A DNA stretch of 64,000 nucleotides from Croceivirga sp. (GCA_028284665.1 JANQRG010000031.1:1-64000), one strand, 5' to 3'; shown: positions 51,428 to 60,630, counted from the first letter of the stretch. A program made the numbers and translations. Notes: generated from the sequence alone by a model not told the origin.

Positions 51428-52297
51428 TCATGGTTTTTTAAACCCATATACCAGTTGCTTCCAAAAGCCTTTTGGCATTTGTTCATCTCCGGGATAACCC
51501 AAAGGTATCTCACCGCTGTCCTCCGGGATATAATTGGTCCTGAAAATATAATCCCAGAGGCTTAAGCTGATGCCAAAATTAACCCCGTAACTTCCCTTAG
51601 GTAACACATAGGAATGATGATATAAGTGCATAACCGGATTGTTAAACAGGAATTTTAAAGGGCCATACGTTAACTTGATGTTGGCATGGTTCAGATGACC
51701 AATGGCAATAGCAGCGAAATGAACAATATAGGCTTGTTCGGGCTCAAAACCACCCAAAAGCATTACCCCAAAGGTTTTAAGCGGTTTGTAGAATAGGTTT
51801 TCCATCCAGTGATAGCGTAAATGAGCAGCGAATCCCATTTCCTTGACACTATGATGCACTTGATGGAACCGCCAAAGTACAGGAAATTTGTGAAGACAGA
51901 CATGGGTAAACCATTGTACAAAATCCAGGAGCACAAAAAACACCAGCAATTCTGCCCATACCGGCCAACCCGAAGTGTCTAGTATAGAAAGGCTTCTCGC
52001 GGAAATACCCATTTGGCCGAATAGTACTTCAAGCATCTTATAGACGCCACTGATCACAATAGTGAAGATGAAGAAGTTAAAGAACATATAGAAGCCATCC
52101 AGCCAAAAGTCCTTTCGAAATATGGATTGATCCTTTCTCCAGGGAAAAACGATTTCCAGTAACCAAACCACCAAAGAGATCGTTACCAAGCCCCAAAAAT
52201 AGTTTTTATACCAGGTGACCTGAAAAATAATAGATTTCCAGGTGTAATCTAAAGTGCCCGTCAAGGCTTTTAAAAATGCGTCCAGATAGATTTCCAT
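51428..52297 (-). CDS. Sterol desaturase / fatty acid hydroxylase family membrane protein
   Basis: A 289-residue membrane enzyme with the three-histidine-cluster di-iron site: THVCLH, FHQVHH and HLYHHSY, plus GHLNHA. Membrane segments are visible near residues 28-50, 65-88, 110-130 and 170-190. It hydroxylates or desaturates a lipid. It is separated by only two bases from the cytochrome gene, so it is the last of a three-gene unit with the sulfite dehydrogenase. Confidence 0.85.
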   Translation of the reverse strand: MEIYLDAFLKALTGTLDYTWKSIIFQVTWYKNYFWGLVTISLVVWLLEIVFPWRKDQSIFRKDFWLDGFYMFFNFFIFTIVISGVYKMLEVLFGQMGISARSLSILDTSGWPVWAELLVFFVLLDFVQWFTHVCLHKFPVLWRFHQVHHSVKEMGFAAHLRYHWMENLFYKPLKTFGVMLLGGFEPEQAYIVHFAAIAIGHLNHANIKLTYGPLKFLFNNPVMHLYHHSYVLPKGSYGVNFGISLSLWDYIFRTNYIPEDSGEIPLGYPGDEQMPKGFWKQLVYGFKKP

Positions 52298-52299
52298 GG

Positions 52300-52782
52300 C
52301 TATTTTAATTCATACCATTCAATGTTGTCGAGATTTTCACGTCTTCCCTTTTTCTCAGGGGCATAATAGGTGGCCAAATAGTCTACAATTATAGCCTCAT
52401 TTTTACCAAGATCCCAAAGGTTTTGGGTTTCCTGCATCCATTTAATAGTCGCTTGCCAGCCTTCTTTTGTCATACGGTTTTGGGTGACTAATTTGGCAGA
52501 ATGGCAGTTCGTGCAATTATTTACTACGGCCATTAGGCCTTCCCCTTGTACAAAACCGGTCCTAAGATGTATCCCATTTTCAATTTTGTCAAAATCTCCT
52601 TCAGGATAAGACTCGGGAACTTCTGAAAACTCTAATTTGGGTTTTGACTGAAATACAGAAAGTGTAGGATCTACCATCAGAAAGAGCACAATACCAGCAA
52701 CTATTGCAAAAAAGACAAAAAGGATGGTCCCCAGTCTGCGTATTTGTCTTGCTGTTTCTTCGAAATTTTGAGGTGCTTCCAT
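52300..52782 (-). CDS. Membrane-anchored monoheme cytochrome c, SorB-like
   Basis: A 160-residue cytochrome with one N-terminal helix (residues 18-37) and the heme site CTNCH (Cys90, Cys93, His94), with Met104 a likely sixth ligand. Its start overlaps the stop of the SorA-like gene by one base (TAATG), the classic arrangement of a sulfite dehydrogenase with its electron acceptor. It would pass electrons from sulfite to the respiratory chain. Confidence 0.85.
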   Translation of the reverse strand: MEAPQNFEETARQIRRLGTILFVFFAIVAGIVLFLMVDPTLSVFQSKPKLEFSEVPESYPEGDFDKIENGIHLRTGFVQGEGLMAVVNNCTNCHSAKLVTQNRMTKEGWQATIKWMQETQNLWDLGKNEAIIVDYLATYYAPEKKGRRENLDNIEWYELK

Positions 52783-54002
52783 TACCTTACTTTTACCGCT
52801 ATCCTATGACAAGCGTTGTTCAGATAACCTTTGGGATTCCATCCGGGTAATACCATAGGTTGACTATTTCCGTCACGATCAGTGGCCTTTGCCCAAACTT
52901 CATAATACCCCTCTTTGGGAAATGTAATCGAAGCGCTAAAATGCTGCCAGGCCAAACGATTGACGGGTCTATCCAATGTGCAATCCTGCCAGCTGCTTCC
53001 GAAGTCAATAGAGTATTGCATTTGTTTTACCTCCAATTCTCCGGCCCAGGCATGCCCCCTGAGGGACAATGGCTGTCCCTTTTTAAGTAAGGCCCCTGTT
53101 TTCGGGTAGGTGATCAAGGATTTTACGGGCATGGATTCTATTATGCACATCTTTTCGTCCGGTACTTTTTCTCCGGGGGCTACAGGATCACAAGGGACAC
53201 GATAGGAGCTGCCGGTCATTTTAGCCCCATCATGGACTTTATCGCGAACCCGAATCCGTTCCAACCATTTTCCGGATGCCGATGCCGGCCAACCGCCACA
53301 CACCAACCGTAAAGGATAACCGTGTGCCAATGGAATATCCTCTCCATTCATCTGAAAGGCAATTAAGGTCTCCTCTTGTAACGCCTTTTCTATTGGAACA
53401 CCCCTCGAGATGGGTTCTTTGCTCAGGTCACCGCTTAAATGTGTATCCGCAGCATAATACCCAATGTATACTGCTTTGGATGTTATCCCCACATCCTCCA
53501 AAACATCGCGAAGACGGATCCCTGTCCATAGGGCGCAGGAAACTGCTCCAACAGTCCATTGGTTGCCTTTAGCCGGAGGGTTAAATTCACTCCTGCCATT
53601 GCCGCCACATTCCAGAGTAAGCTGATAGGTATATGTTGGGAATTTTGTTTTGAGTTCCTGAAGGGTATAGCTTTTGGATTGCTTTGCCGCTTCGCCATCT
53701 ACAGTTAACCGCCATTGCTCAGCATTAACGTTTTCCGGGATTTTCCCGTTGTTGCGGATAAACATGTATTTATTAGGTGTAACCTTGTCATCCAGCAGGT
53801 GAGCTTGTGCTTCCATATTCCAGGGTCTGTCGTTTAGGACAACCATTTGTTTGTCCTTGTTGAACAGCTTAAACGGATCAGGATCCTGGAGCCCCAGAGG
53901 GATATAGCCCATTGGTATCTGCCTGCCAAAAACTACAGGAACCCCTAAAATACTTCCCATAGCAACAAAAGAAAGTGAACTTGTAAATTTTCTCCTATCC
54001 AT
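52782..54002 (-). CDS. sorA: SorA-like sulfite dehydrogenase (molybdopterin)
   Basis: A 406-residue protein from the ATG at 54002, the start of a twin-arginine signal (DRRKFTSSLSF); the frame from 54062 adds an implausible leader. A sulfite oxidase molybdopterin domain (about 55-260) contains LTLECGGNGRS and AVSCALWTGIRLRDVL with the likely molybdenum ligand Cys156. The C-terminal part (about 285-406) is the Mo-co dimerisation domain. It oxidises sulfite to sulfate in the periplasm. Its divergent promoter region holds a TGTAAC palindrome. Confidence 0.88.
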   Translation of the reverse strand: MDRRKFTSSLSFVAMGSILGVPVVFGRQIPMGYIPLGLQDPDPFKLFNKDKQMVVLNDRPWNMEAQAHLLDDKVTPNKYMFIRNNGKIPENVNAEQWRLTVDGEAAKQSKSYTLQELKTKFPTYTYQLTLECGGNGRSEFNPPAKGNQWTVGAVSCALWTGIRLRDVLEDVGITSKAVYIGYYAADTHLSGDLSKEPISRGVPIEKALQEETLIAFQMNGEDIPLAHGYPLRLVCGGWPASASGKWLERIRVRDKVHDGAKMTGSSYRVPCDPVAPGEKVPDEKMCIIESMPVKSLITYPKTGALLKKGQPLSLRGHAWAGELEVKQMQYSIDFGSSWQDCTLDRPVNRLAWQHFSASITFPKEGYYEVWAKATDRDGNSQPMVLPGWNPKGYLNNACHRIAVKVR

Positions 54003-54026
54003 AATCCGGTGGATTGAAATATAATT

Positions 54027-54099
54027 CAAAATACGGTTCCAGGGATTGCAGCAATGTAACAAAAGTTACATCAATTAGAAAAGACCTTAATTACTTTTG
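54027..54099. promoter_or_regulatory. Bidirectional perfect TGTAAC palindrome
   Basis: TGTAAC-AAAA-GTTACA at 54055-54070, a perfect 16-base palindrome. To the right, 21 bases lead to TACTTTTG (54092-54099) for the small protein at 54103. To the left, 21 bases on the minus strand lead to TATTTTG (54033-54027), one T short, for SorA. Confidence 0.8.
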
Positions 54100-54102
54100 G
54101 GA

Positions 54103-54201
54103 ATGAAGTTGAAGAAGTGGCAAAAATTGACAATGGTTTGTTTTATATGTTTAGCCACGGTGATTTTAATAGTGTTGCTAATTGAAGGTGTAAATAATTA
54201 G
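54103..54201 (+). CDS. 32-residue single-helix membrane protein
   Basis: An ATG frame of 32 residues: a lysine-rich start (MKLKKWQKLT) and one hydrophobic helix (MVCFICLATVILIVLLI). The ATG is four bases after the -7 element, so the message would be leaderless. It ends three bases before the DUF2892 gene. Too short to name, but the promoter, coupling and composition support it. Confidence 0.6.
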   Translation: MKLKKWQKLTMVCFICLATVILIVLLIEGVNN

Positions 54202-54204
54202 AGG

Positions 54205-54411
54205 ATGAAAAAGAATATGGGCGGTGTTGACCGCATCATTCGGTTTACAGTAGCTGTTGGGGTGGGAGTATTGTATTATTTCGGAATAGTAACCGGTACG
54301 ATAGCCTATGTGCTTCTTACGCTAGCAGTTATTTTTCTACTTACCAGTTTTGTTAGTTTTTGCCCGCTGTATTCCTTATTTGGTTTGAGTACATGCAAGG
54401 TTAAAAATTAA
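54205..54411 (+). CDS. DUF2892-family small membrane protein (first copy)
   Basis: A 68-residue protein with two membrane helices (residues 11-30 and 35-50) and the family pattern NMGGVDRIIRFTVAV at the start and CPLYSLFGLSTC at the end. DUF2892 domains form the membrane part of YgaP-type rhodaneses and occur alone in sulfur loci. A second copy is at 60686. It follows the 32-residue protein and ends before a terminator at 54456. Confidence 0.85.
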   Translation: MKKNMGGVDRIIRFTVAVGVGVLYYFGIVTGTIAYVLLTLAVIFLLTSFVSFCPLYSLFGLSTCKVKN

Positions 54412-54455
54412 TATATGTTTTGGTCGGTTGGTTGATTGGTTGAGTGATTGATAAG

Positions 54456-54481
54456 GGCCACCCTGTGATAGCAGGGTGGCC
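54456..54481 (+). terminator. Rho-independent terminator after the DUF2892 gene
   Basis: GGCCACCCTG (54456-54465), loop TGATAG, CAGGGTGGCC (54472-54481), followed by TTTATTT. Confidence 0.85.
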
Positions 54482-54573
54482 TTTATTTCTAGGTTTAGCG
54501 GGGAGAAGTTGAGATTTATCATTTTCTGTGCCCTTTTTTGAAATTACATTCGAAAGAATTCAATTACATAGTT

Positions 54574-54702
54574 ATGAAAGCGATTCATGCCTTACCTCTG
54601 GTTTCCTGGGACAACGGGATACTTATGATTGCCGTTTTTGGCTTTGTGGTAGTTGCTCTTGTGGCCGCTGTCCTAATGATGATGCGAGACGGCAAAAAAT
54701 AG
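54574..54702 (+). CDS. 42-residue single-helix membrane protein
   Basis: A 42-residue frame starting ATG at 54574: MKAIHALPLVSWDNGILM, then a helix (IAVFGFVVVALVAAVLMMM) and a charged end RDGKK. The composition is that of small flavobacterial membrane peptides. It stands alone after a terminator, and I see no clear promoter. Its neighbours suggest membership of the sulfur island. Confidence 0.5.
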   Translation: MKAIHALPLVSWDNGILMIAVFGFVVVALVAAVLMMMRDGKK

Positions 54703-54945
54703 CACATAAGCTATCTGAACAGTAGCCCCTTTTTTCTTGTTATCGTAGTTTGGTGTAGTCATATAGTACTGACCGAATAACGTTGTAGTTCCTTTCCCTT
54801 AGTTGTTATACATCATGTTGGGTGATATACCCTATTTGATCTTTCCGTTTTTGCTGAAAATAGTACTCGTCGGATGTTTTGATACTTCCCTTTCTTAAAA
54901 GTCGGCTAAGCAATCCAAAGTTTTACCTCCCTAATTTTCCTCAAC

Positions 54946-54990
54946 GGTAACCGATGTTACAGCACAACTGAATTTACGCTGATACTTTTG
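54946..54990 (+). promoter_or_regulatory. TGTAAC-type site plus perfect -7 element before the efflux operon
   Basis: GGTAAC-CGAT-GTTACA at 54946-54961 (one mismatch), then 21 bases, then TACTTTTG (54983-54990), a perfect TAnnTTTG. Confidence 0.75.
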
Positions 54991-55010
54991 GGCAATAAGT
55001 GAAGAGTATC

Positions 55011-56327
55011 ATGAACAAATTATCGTGTGTTGTCCTTTTGGGCCTACTTTTTGGATATAATGGCCTTGCCCAGGAAGAACAGCTCATTTCATTAGAAGAA
55101 GTTCTGGGCAGAGTGCAAAAGGCAAATACAAACGTTAAGATTTCCGGTTTGGAAACGGAGGTGGCAAAAGCGGATTACCGTATGAGTAATACTGTGTTTC
55201 TGCCAGATATTTCGGTTTCGCATACCGGTATTACCACTACAAATCCTTTAACTGCCTTTGGCGCTAGATTAAACCAGGAAATTCTCACGTCGGCGGATTT
55301 CAATCCACAGCTGTTGAATGACCCTGACAGGATTGAAAATTTTGCCACTATAATTTCCATACAGCAGCCGCTTATCAATATTGATGGACTATTGAAAAGA
55401 AAAGCTGCAAAATCTACTTTTCGTGCCAGGGAACTGGAATTTCAGCGAACCAAGGAATATATCAACTTTGAAGCTCAAAATGCGTATATGCAATTGCAGC
55501 TGGCATACAAAGTGGCAGAGGTGCTTGAAAAAGCAGATGCCGCTGCCAGGGCCAATGAAAAACTTACCAAAGATTACTACGATCAGGGCTTGATTCAAAA
55601 AGCGGATTGGCTACAAGCGCAGGTAAGGGCAGCGGAAGTGAGCAACCAGTTAGAACAGGCAGAGAGTACTATAAAAAACACGTCGGACTATCTCGCGTTT
55701 TTAATGAACTCGGACCAAATGGTACAATATCGGCCTAAGCTGGATTTACTTCCTGCTTCTAAGGCTAACCCTAATGAAAGTGCAGCTTTAGAAAACCGTG
55801 CAGATGTGCAGGCAATGCAAAAGGCCGTTGATGCTTTTGTTTCGCATCACCGGGCGGGGAAAATGACCTTTCTACCCAGACTAAATGCCTTTGGATCATA
55901 CGAATTATATGATCAGGAGTTCCTTCAAACCAATGCTAAAGGGTACACCATTGGCGCAAGTCTAAGCTGGGATGTTTTCAAAGGATCACAACGTTTTGCT
56001 CAACTCAAAAAAGGTAAGGCCTATGCAGACAAAGCCCAACTCCAGTTTGATGAATACCTGGTGAAAAGTGAAATGGAGCTAGATAGAACAAAGCGGATGC
56101 TAACGGACGCTGAAAATCGACTAAGATCATCGGAACTGTCTGTACAACAGTCTGCAGAATCGCTTCAAATCCGGACCAATAGATTTAAAGAAGGCCTCGA
56201 AAAAACTTCAGACCTATTGATTGCAGAAACCCAGTATGCCCAACAAGAACTTAACTACTATCAAACGGTATATGAATATAACTACGCTATGGCGTACCAT
56301 AATTTTTTAACTACAGAAATACGATGA
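55011..56327 (+). CDS. TolC-family outer membrane efflux channel
   Basis: About 438 residues from the ATG at 55011, the start of a signal peptide (MNKLSCVVLLGLLFGYNGLAQ); a GTG at 54999 would add four residues. Two long-helix repeats typical of TolC are visible (about 115-215 and 330-425), with TLTTNPLTAFG-like barrel strands between. It forms the outer membrane exit of the tripartite pump whose adaptor (overlapping by four bases) and RND pump follow. Confidence 0.88.
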   Translation: MNKLSCVVLLGLLFGYNGLAQEEQLISLEEVLGRVQKANTNVKISGLETEVAKADYRMSNTVFLPDISVSHTGITTTNPLTAFGARLNQEILTSADFNPQLLNDPDRIENFATIISIQQPLINIDGLLKRKAAKSTFRARELEFQRTKEYINFEAQNAYMQLQLAYKVAEVLEKADAAARANEKLTKDYYDQGLIQKADWLQAQVRAAEVSNQLEQAESTIKNTSDYLAFLMNSDQMVQYRPKLDLLPASKANPNESAALENRADVQAMQKAVDAFVSHHRAGKMTFLPRLNAFGSYELYDQEFLQTNAKGYTIGASLSWDVFKGSQRFAQLKKGKAYADKAQLQFDEYLVKSEMELDRTKRMLTDAENRLRSSELSVQQSAESLQIRTNRFKEGLEKTSDLLIAETQYAQQELNYYQTVYEYNYAMAYHNFLTTEIR

Positions 56328-57421
56328 AGACCATGAACGGAATATTTCAAACAATAAAAACAGGGTGGTTACCAGGAATTTTCATTTTGGTGTTCCTTGC
56401 CTGTGATGGGGATAGAAAAGCGAAGGTGACCGAACCAGCTCCCATTCCTGTAAAGGTGGCTAAAGTTGCTGTGGCAGGTGAAGGCTATTTTAGTGCCGGA
56501 AGTGGTCCAATTAAGGCGGTCAACAGTACAACTATCAGTACCCGAATAATGGGACTTGTTGAGCGTATTCCGGTAAAAGTAGGGCAGAAGGTAAGGAAAG
56601 GGCAGATTTTGATTTCTTTACGAAATGCGGATCTACAAGCAAAGAAAGCCCAGGCTGAGGCTTCCATTATTGCTGCGGAAGCAGGATTTGCCAATGCCGA
56701 AAAAGACTATCGGCGCTATGTGAACCTGTTTAACCAAAACAGTGCCTCCCAAAAAGAATTGGACGATATGACTGTGCGCTATGAAACCGCTAAAGCCGAA
56801 TATGAGGCGGCAAAGGAAATGGCAAATGAAGTGGATGCCCAATTTGCATATGCCAACATTCGTGCTCCCTTTAATGGGGTAGTAACAAATACGCATATTG
56901 ATGAAGGCGCGCTTGCCAATCCGGGAATGCCGTTAGTAAGCCTGGAGGCCCCCGGGAATTTTGAAGTTGAAGCCAAAGTGCCCGAAACGAATATCACAGG
57001 GTTACGACCGGGGACTCAGGCTAAAGTTTTCATCAAAGTATTAAATACAACGGTAAAAGGAGAATTGACCGAGTTGAGTACTTCGGCACAATTTTCCGGA
57101 GGGCAATATTTGGCAACAGTAGAACTTCAGGAGGTGCCTGAAGAGCTTTTATCAGGCATGTTTGCCTCGGTTTACTTTCCTGATGATACCGAAGAAACCA
57201 CAGGGGCCGCTTTTGTTCCCAGGTCGGCATTGGTAGAAAAAGGCCAATTGACCGGTGTGTATACCATTGGCCCGGAGGATACCGCAATTTTGCGATGGTT
57301 GCGCCTGGGGAAACCCAGGGGTGAAGAAGTGGAGGTGCTCTCGGGACTGGCAGTGGATGAAGAATATATCCTTTCTGCGGAGGGCAAATTGTTTAATGGT
57401 GCAAAAGTCACCATCCAATAA
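56324..57421 (+). CDS. RND efflux periplasmic adaptor lipoprotein
   Basis: A 365-residue adaptor with a lipobox (FLAC, Cys27). It has the barrel-sandwich pair (GLVERIPVKVGQKVRKGQILISL and IRAPFNGVVTNTHIDEGALANPGMPLVSLEAP), a helical hairpin between them, then beta-barrel and membrane-proximal domains. It joins the RND pump to TolC. The four-base overlap with tolC and 11 bases before the pump define the operon. Confidence 0.9.
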   Translation: MKTMNGIFQTIKTGWLPGIFILVFLACDGDRKAKVTEPAPIPVKVAKVAVAGEGYFSAGSGPIKAVNSTTISTRIMGLVERIPVKVGQKVRKGQILISLRNADLQAKKAQAEASIIAAEAGFANAEKDYRRYVNLFNQNSASQKELDDMTVRYETAKAEYEAAKEMANEVDAQFAYANIRAPFNGVVTNTHIDEGALANPGMPLVSLEAPGNFEVEAKVPETNITGLRPGTQAKVFIKVLNTTVKGELTELSTSAQFSGGQYLATVELQEVPEELLSGMFASVYFPDDTEETTGAAFVPRSALVEKGQLTGVYTIGPEDTAILRWLRLGKPRGEEVEVLSGLAVDEEYILSAEGKLFNGAKVTIQ

Positions 57422-57432
57422 AAAGCAGTTCG

Positions 57433-60400
57433 ATGAAAGAAGGTTTAGCAGGTAAGATTGCCAAGGGGTTTTTGACCTCCAAGTTAACCGTATTACTTAT
57501 GATTGTTTTTATGGTTATCGGGGTGTATAGCTCTTTTTTAATCCCGAGGGAGGAAGAACCGCAGATAGATGTGCCCATGGCCGACATTTTTGTAGGGTAT
57601 CCGGGGGCAGATCCGATGGAAGTAGAGTCCCGGATTACTAAACCCCTGGAAAAGATCATCTCCAATATCAAAGGAGTGGAATATGTGTACTCCACCTCAA
57701 TGAACGAGGCAGGGCTGGTTATTGTCCAATTCTATGTAGGGGAAGATATTGAAAGGTCATTGGTTCGTTTGTACGATGAGATCAACAAGCATATGGATCA
57801 AATGCCCGAGGGGGTTACCCTGCCTCTTGTAAAAACAAGGTCGATTGATGATGTGCCTATGCTGGGCCTTACCTTATGGAGCGAAACCTATGACGACTAT
57901 CAATTGTCACGGATCTCTCAGGAATTGACCAATGAAATTGAGAAGGTAAGGGACGTTTCCATTACAAAAAGGGTAGGAGGGCGCAACAGGCAATTGCGTA
58001 TTATTCTCGATCCTGAGAAGGCTGCGGATATGGGGCTCGATTTCTTGAGGGTCGCGCAAAGCATAAAAGCAAACCACAGCCAGATGGCTGCCGGAAATTT
58101 TTATGTACAGGACCAGGAATTCCGGGTGACCACCGGGAATTTTTTCCAATCCAAAGAAGACCTGGAACAATTGGTAGTAGGTACTAATACGGACCAACCC
58201 GTTTACTTAAAACAAGTAGCCCGGATCATAGATGGTCCAGAGTTGTCCAAAAACTATGTCTTCTTTGGGCACGGAGCTGCCAATGTTGCATTGGCCCAGG
58301 ACTACCCCTCGGAATATCCTGCGGTTACCCTTTCCATTGCTAAGCGAAAAGGCGCCGATGCCATGAAGATCGCAGATATAGTTCTGGAAAAAGTTGAGCA
58401 CCTAAAGAAGACCCTTTTGCCGGATGACGTTCATGTTACCGTGACAAGGAATTATGGAGAAACCGCCTCTCAAAAAGTTTCGGAATTGCTCCTGCATTTA
58501 CTTGGGGCCATTGTGGCGGTAACCTTTGTAGTTATGCTAGCCATGGGTTGGCGTGGCGGTTTGGTGGTATTCCTTTCGGTCCCTATAACATTTGCCCTTA
58601 CGCTACTCAGTTACTATGTTCTGGACTATACTCTAAACCGAATTACGCTATTTGCTTTAGTTTTTGTGACCGGTATTGTGGTAGATGATTCCATTATTAT
58701 TGCGGAGAATATGCATCGGCACTTTAAAATGAAACGACTTCCTTTTAAGGATGCTGCATTGTATGCTATCAACGAAGTGGGGAATCCCACCATTTTGGCG
58801 ACGTTTACTGTTATTGCTTCAGTATTGCCGATGGCATTTGTTTCCGGATTAATGGGGCCCTACATGTCACCAATGCCTATTGGGGCCTCCATAGCCATGC
58901 TGCTTTCTTTGTTTGTAGCGTTGACCATTACGCCCTATCTGGGATACCTCTTTCTACGAGAAAAACACAAAAGGGATGAAGATCAAGCAATACGTGATAT
59001 TCAGGATACATTTATTTATAAGATGTATGAACGTTTTGAGCGTCCTTTAATAGAACACAAGAAGAAACGATGGCTTTTCCTTGGTATCACGTTTGTTTTT
59101 TTGATGGCAGCTATAGGGATGTTCTTTACAAAATCAGTAGCGGTAAAAATGCTCCCTTTTGATAATAAAAATGAATTTCAGGTGGTCATAGACATGCCTG
59201 AAGGCGCTACATTAGAACGTACCTCCATAGTGGCAAAGGAAATAGCCACGTATTTAAGGAAAAGACCGGAAGTGGTAAGCTACCAAACCTATGTGGGCAC
59301 ATCCGCGCCCATTACTTTTAACGGCCTCGTAAGACATTATGATTTGCGCAGGGGAAGTAATGTAGCCGATATCCAGGTAAATCTTGTGGACAAACACGAG
59401 CGTAGCCAACAAAGTCATGGCATTGCCAAACTATTCCGCGGCCCCATACAGGAGATAGCGGCCCGAAACGGGGCAAATGTAAAGATTGTTGAAGTTCCAC
59501 CGGGTCCTCCTGTCCTCTCTACTATTGTAGCGGAGGTGTATGGGCCTGATTACGAAAAACAGATAGAAGTTGCAGATCGGGTTAAAACCATCCTTTTGGA
59601 AACGGATGATGTTGTGGATGTTGATTGGATGGTGGAGGCAGATCAACCGCAATATGATTTTATAGTGGATAAGGAAAAGGCCCAATTGTATGGCGTGAGC
59701 AGCTCGCAGATTGTCAAAACACTAAACCTCGTGCTCTCTGAAAATCCGGTGACACACCTTTATCAGACCAATTCGTATGATCAGGTGGGTCTTGTATTGA
59801 CTACCGCAGAAAGGGACCGTTCAAGTATAGAGGACCTGAAACGGGTAAAGATAGCTTCCGAAGAAGGGCAATTACTTCCTATTGGGGATTTGGTAGCGAT
59901 CAAACAAAGAAGTAAGCCCAAAAGTATCTATCGAAAAAATCAAAAACGGGTGGTTTACGTACTGTCCGATATGGCAGGAGAATTGGAAAGCCCGGTATAT
60001 GCCATTCTGGGTATGACGGATAAGCTCAGCGATATAGACCTGCCACCAGGGTATGCCATAGACGAACTGTATATGGAACAACCGCGGTTTGAGGATGATT
60101 ATACTATAAAATGGGATGGCGAGTGGCAGATTACGCTGGAGGTGTTCCGGGATTTGGGGATTGCCTTTTTAGGGGTGATTATCATTATTTACATGTTGAT
60201 CGTGGGTTGGTTCCAAAACTTCAAGGCACCTCTGGTAATGATGGTGGCAATACCACTCTCCTTGATAGGCATTGTTTTAGGGCATTGGTTGCTGGGAGCT
60301 TTCTTCACAGCGACTTCCTTCATTGGAATGATTGCATTGGCAGGGATTATGGTCCGCAATTCCGTACTGCTCATAGACTTTGTGAACCTTAGAACAGAAG

Positions 60401-60630
60401 AAGGAGTGCCCTTGAAACAAGCGGTTATTGAAGCTGGAGCCGTTAGAACCACACCCATCCTACTTACAGCGGGCACAGTGGTTATCGGGGCCTTTGTAAT
60501 TCTCTTTGATCCTATTTTTCAAGGATTGGCTATCTCCCTTATGGGCGGTACCATAGTTTCAACGGTGCTGACACTTCTTGTGGTCCCTCTGGTGTACTAT
60601 ATGATTGAACGCAAAAATTTTGAAAAATAA
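57433..60630 (+). CDS. RND-family efflux pump
   Basis: A 1065-residue inner-membrane pump with about twelve membrane segments and two large periplasmic loops. The proton-relay region VTGIVVDDSIIIAENMHRHF carries the paired aspartates of helix 4 (near residue 415), and GIMVRNSVLLIDFVNLR the matching helix 10 region. It is the AcrB/MexB-like (hydrophobe/amphiphile) type rather than heavy-metal CusA, since no methionine-lined path is evident. Its promoter carries the sulfur-type site, suggesting that it exports something linked to sulfide or sulfite stress. Confidence 0.92.
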   Translation: MKEGLAGKIAKGFLTSKLTVLLMIVFMVIGVYSSFLIPREEEPQIDVPMADIFVGYPGADPMEVESRITKPLEKIISNIKGVEYVYSTSMNEAGLVIVQFYVGEDIERSLVRLYDEINKHMDQMPEGVTLPLVKTRSIDDVPMLGLTLWSETYDDYQLSRISQELTNEIEKVRDVSITKRVGGRNRQLRIILDPEKAADMGLDFLRVAQSIKANHSQMAAGNFYVQDQEFRVTTGNFFQSKEDLEQLVVGTNTDQPVYLKQVARIIDGPELSKNYVFFGHGAANVALAQDYPSEYPAVTLSIAKRKGADAMKIADIVLEKVEHLKKTLLPDDVHVTVTRNYGETASQKVSELLLHLLGAIVAVTFVVMLAMGWRGGLVVFLSVPITFALTLLSYYVLDYTLNRITLFALVFVTGIVVDDSIIIAENMHRHFKMKRLPFKDAALYAINEVGNPTILATFTVIASVLPMAFVSGLMGPYMSPMPIGASIAMLLSLFVALTITPYLGYLFLREKHKRDEDQAIRDIQDTFIYKMYERFERPLIEHKKKRWLFLGITFVFLMAAIGMFFTKSVAVKMLPFDNKNEFQVVIDMPEGATLERTSIVAKEIATYLRKRPEVVSYQTYVGTSAPITFNGLVRHYDLRRGSNVADIQVNLVDKHERSQQSHGIAKLFRGPIQEIAARNGANVKIVEVPPGPPVLSTIVAEVYGPDYEKQIEVADRVKTILLETDDVVDVDWMVEADQPQYDFIVDKEKAQLYGVSSSQIVKTLNLVLSENPVTHLYQTNSYDQVGLVLTTAERDRSSIEDLKRVKIASEEGQLLPIGDLVAIKQRSKPKSIYRKNQKRVVYVLSDMAGELESPVYAILGMTDKLSDIDLPPGYAIDELYMEQPRFEDDYTIKWDGEWQITLEVFRDLGIAFLGVIIIIYMLIVGWFQNFKAPLVMMVAIPLSLIGIVLGHWLLGAFFTATSFIGMIALAGIMVRNSVLLIDFVNLRTEEGVPLKQAVIEAGAVRTTPILLTAGTVVIGAFVILFDPIFQGLAISLMGGTIVSTVLTLLVVPLVYYMIERKNFEK

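Larger units (their letters stand above)
54412..55010. other. Intergenic stretch with terminator, small gene and regulatory site
   Basis: About 600 bases holding a terminator (54456-54481), a 42-residue gene (54574-54702) and a TGTAAC-type site (54946-54990). The stretch 54703-54945 shows no gene or motif I can support. Confidence 0.6.
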
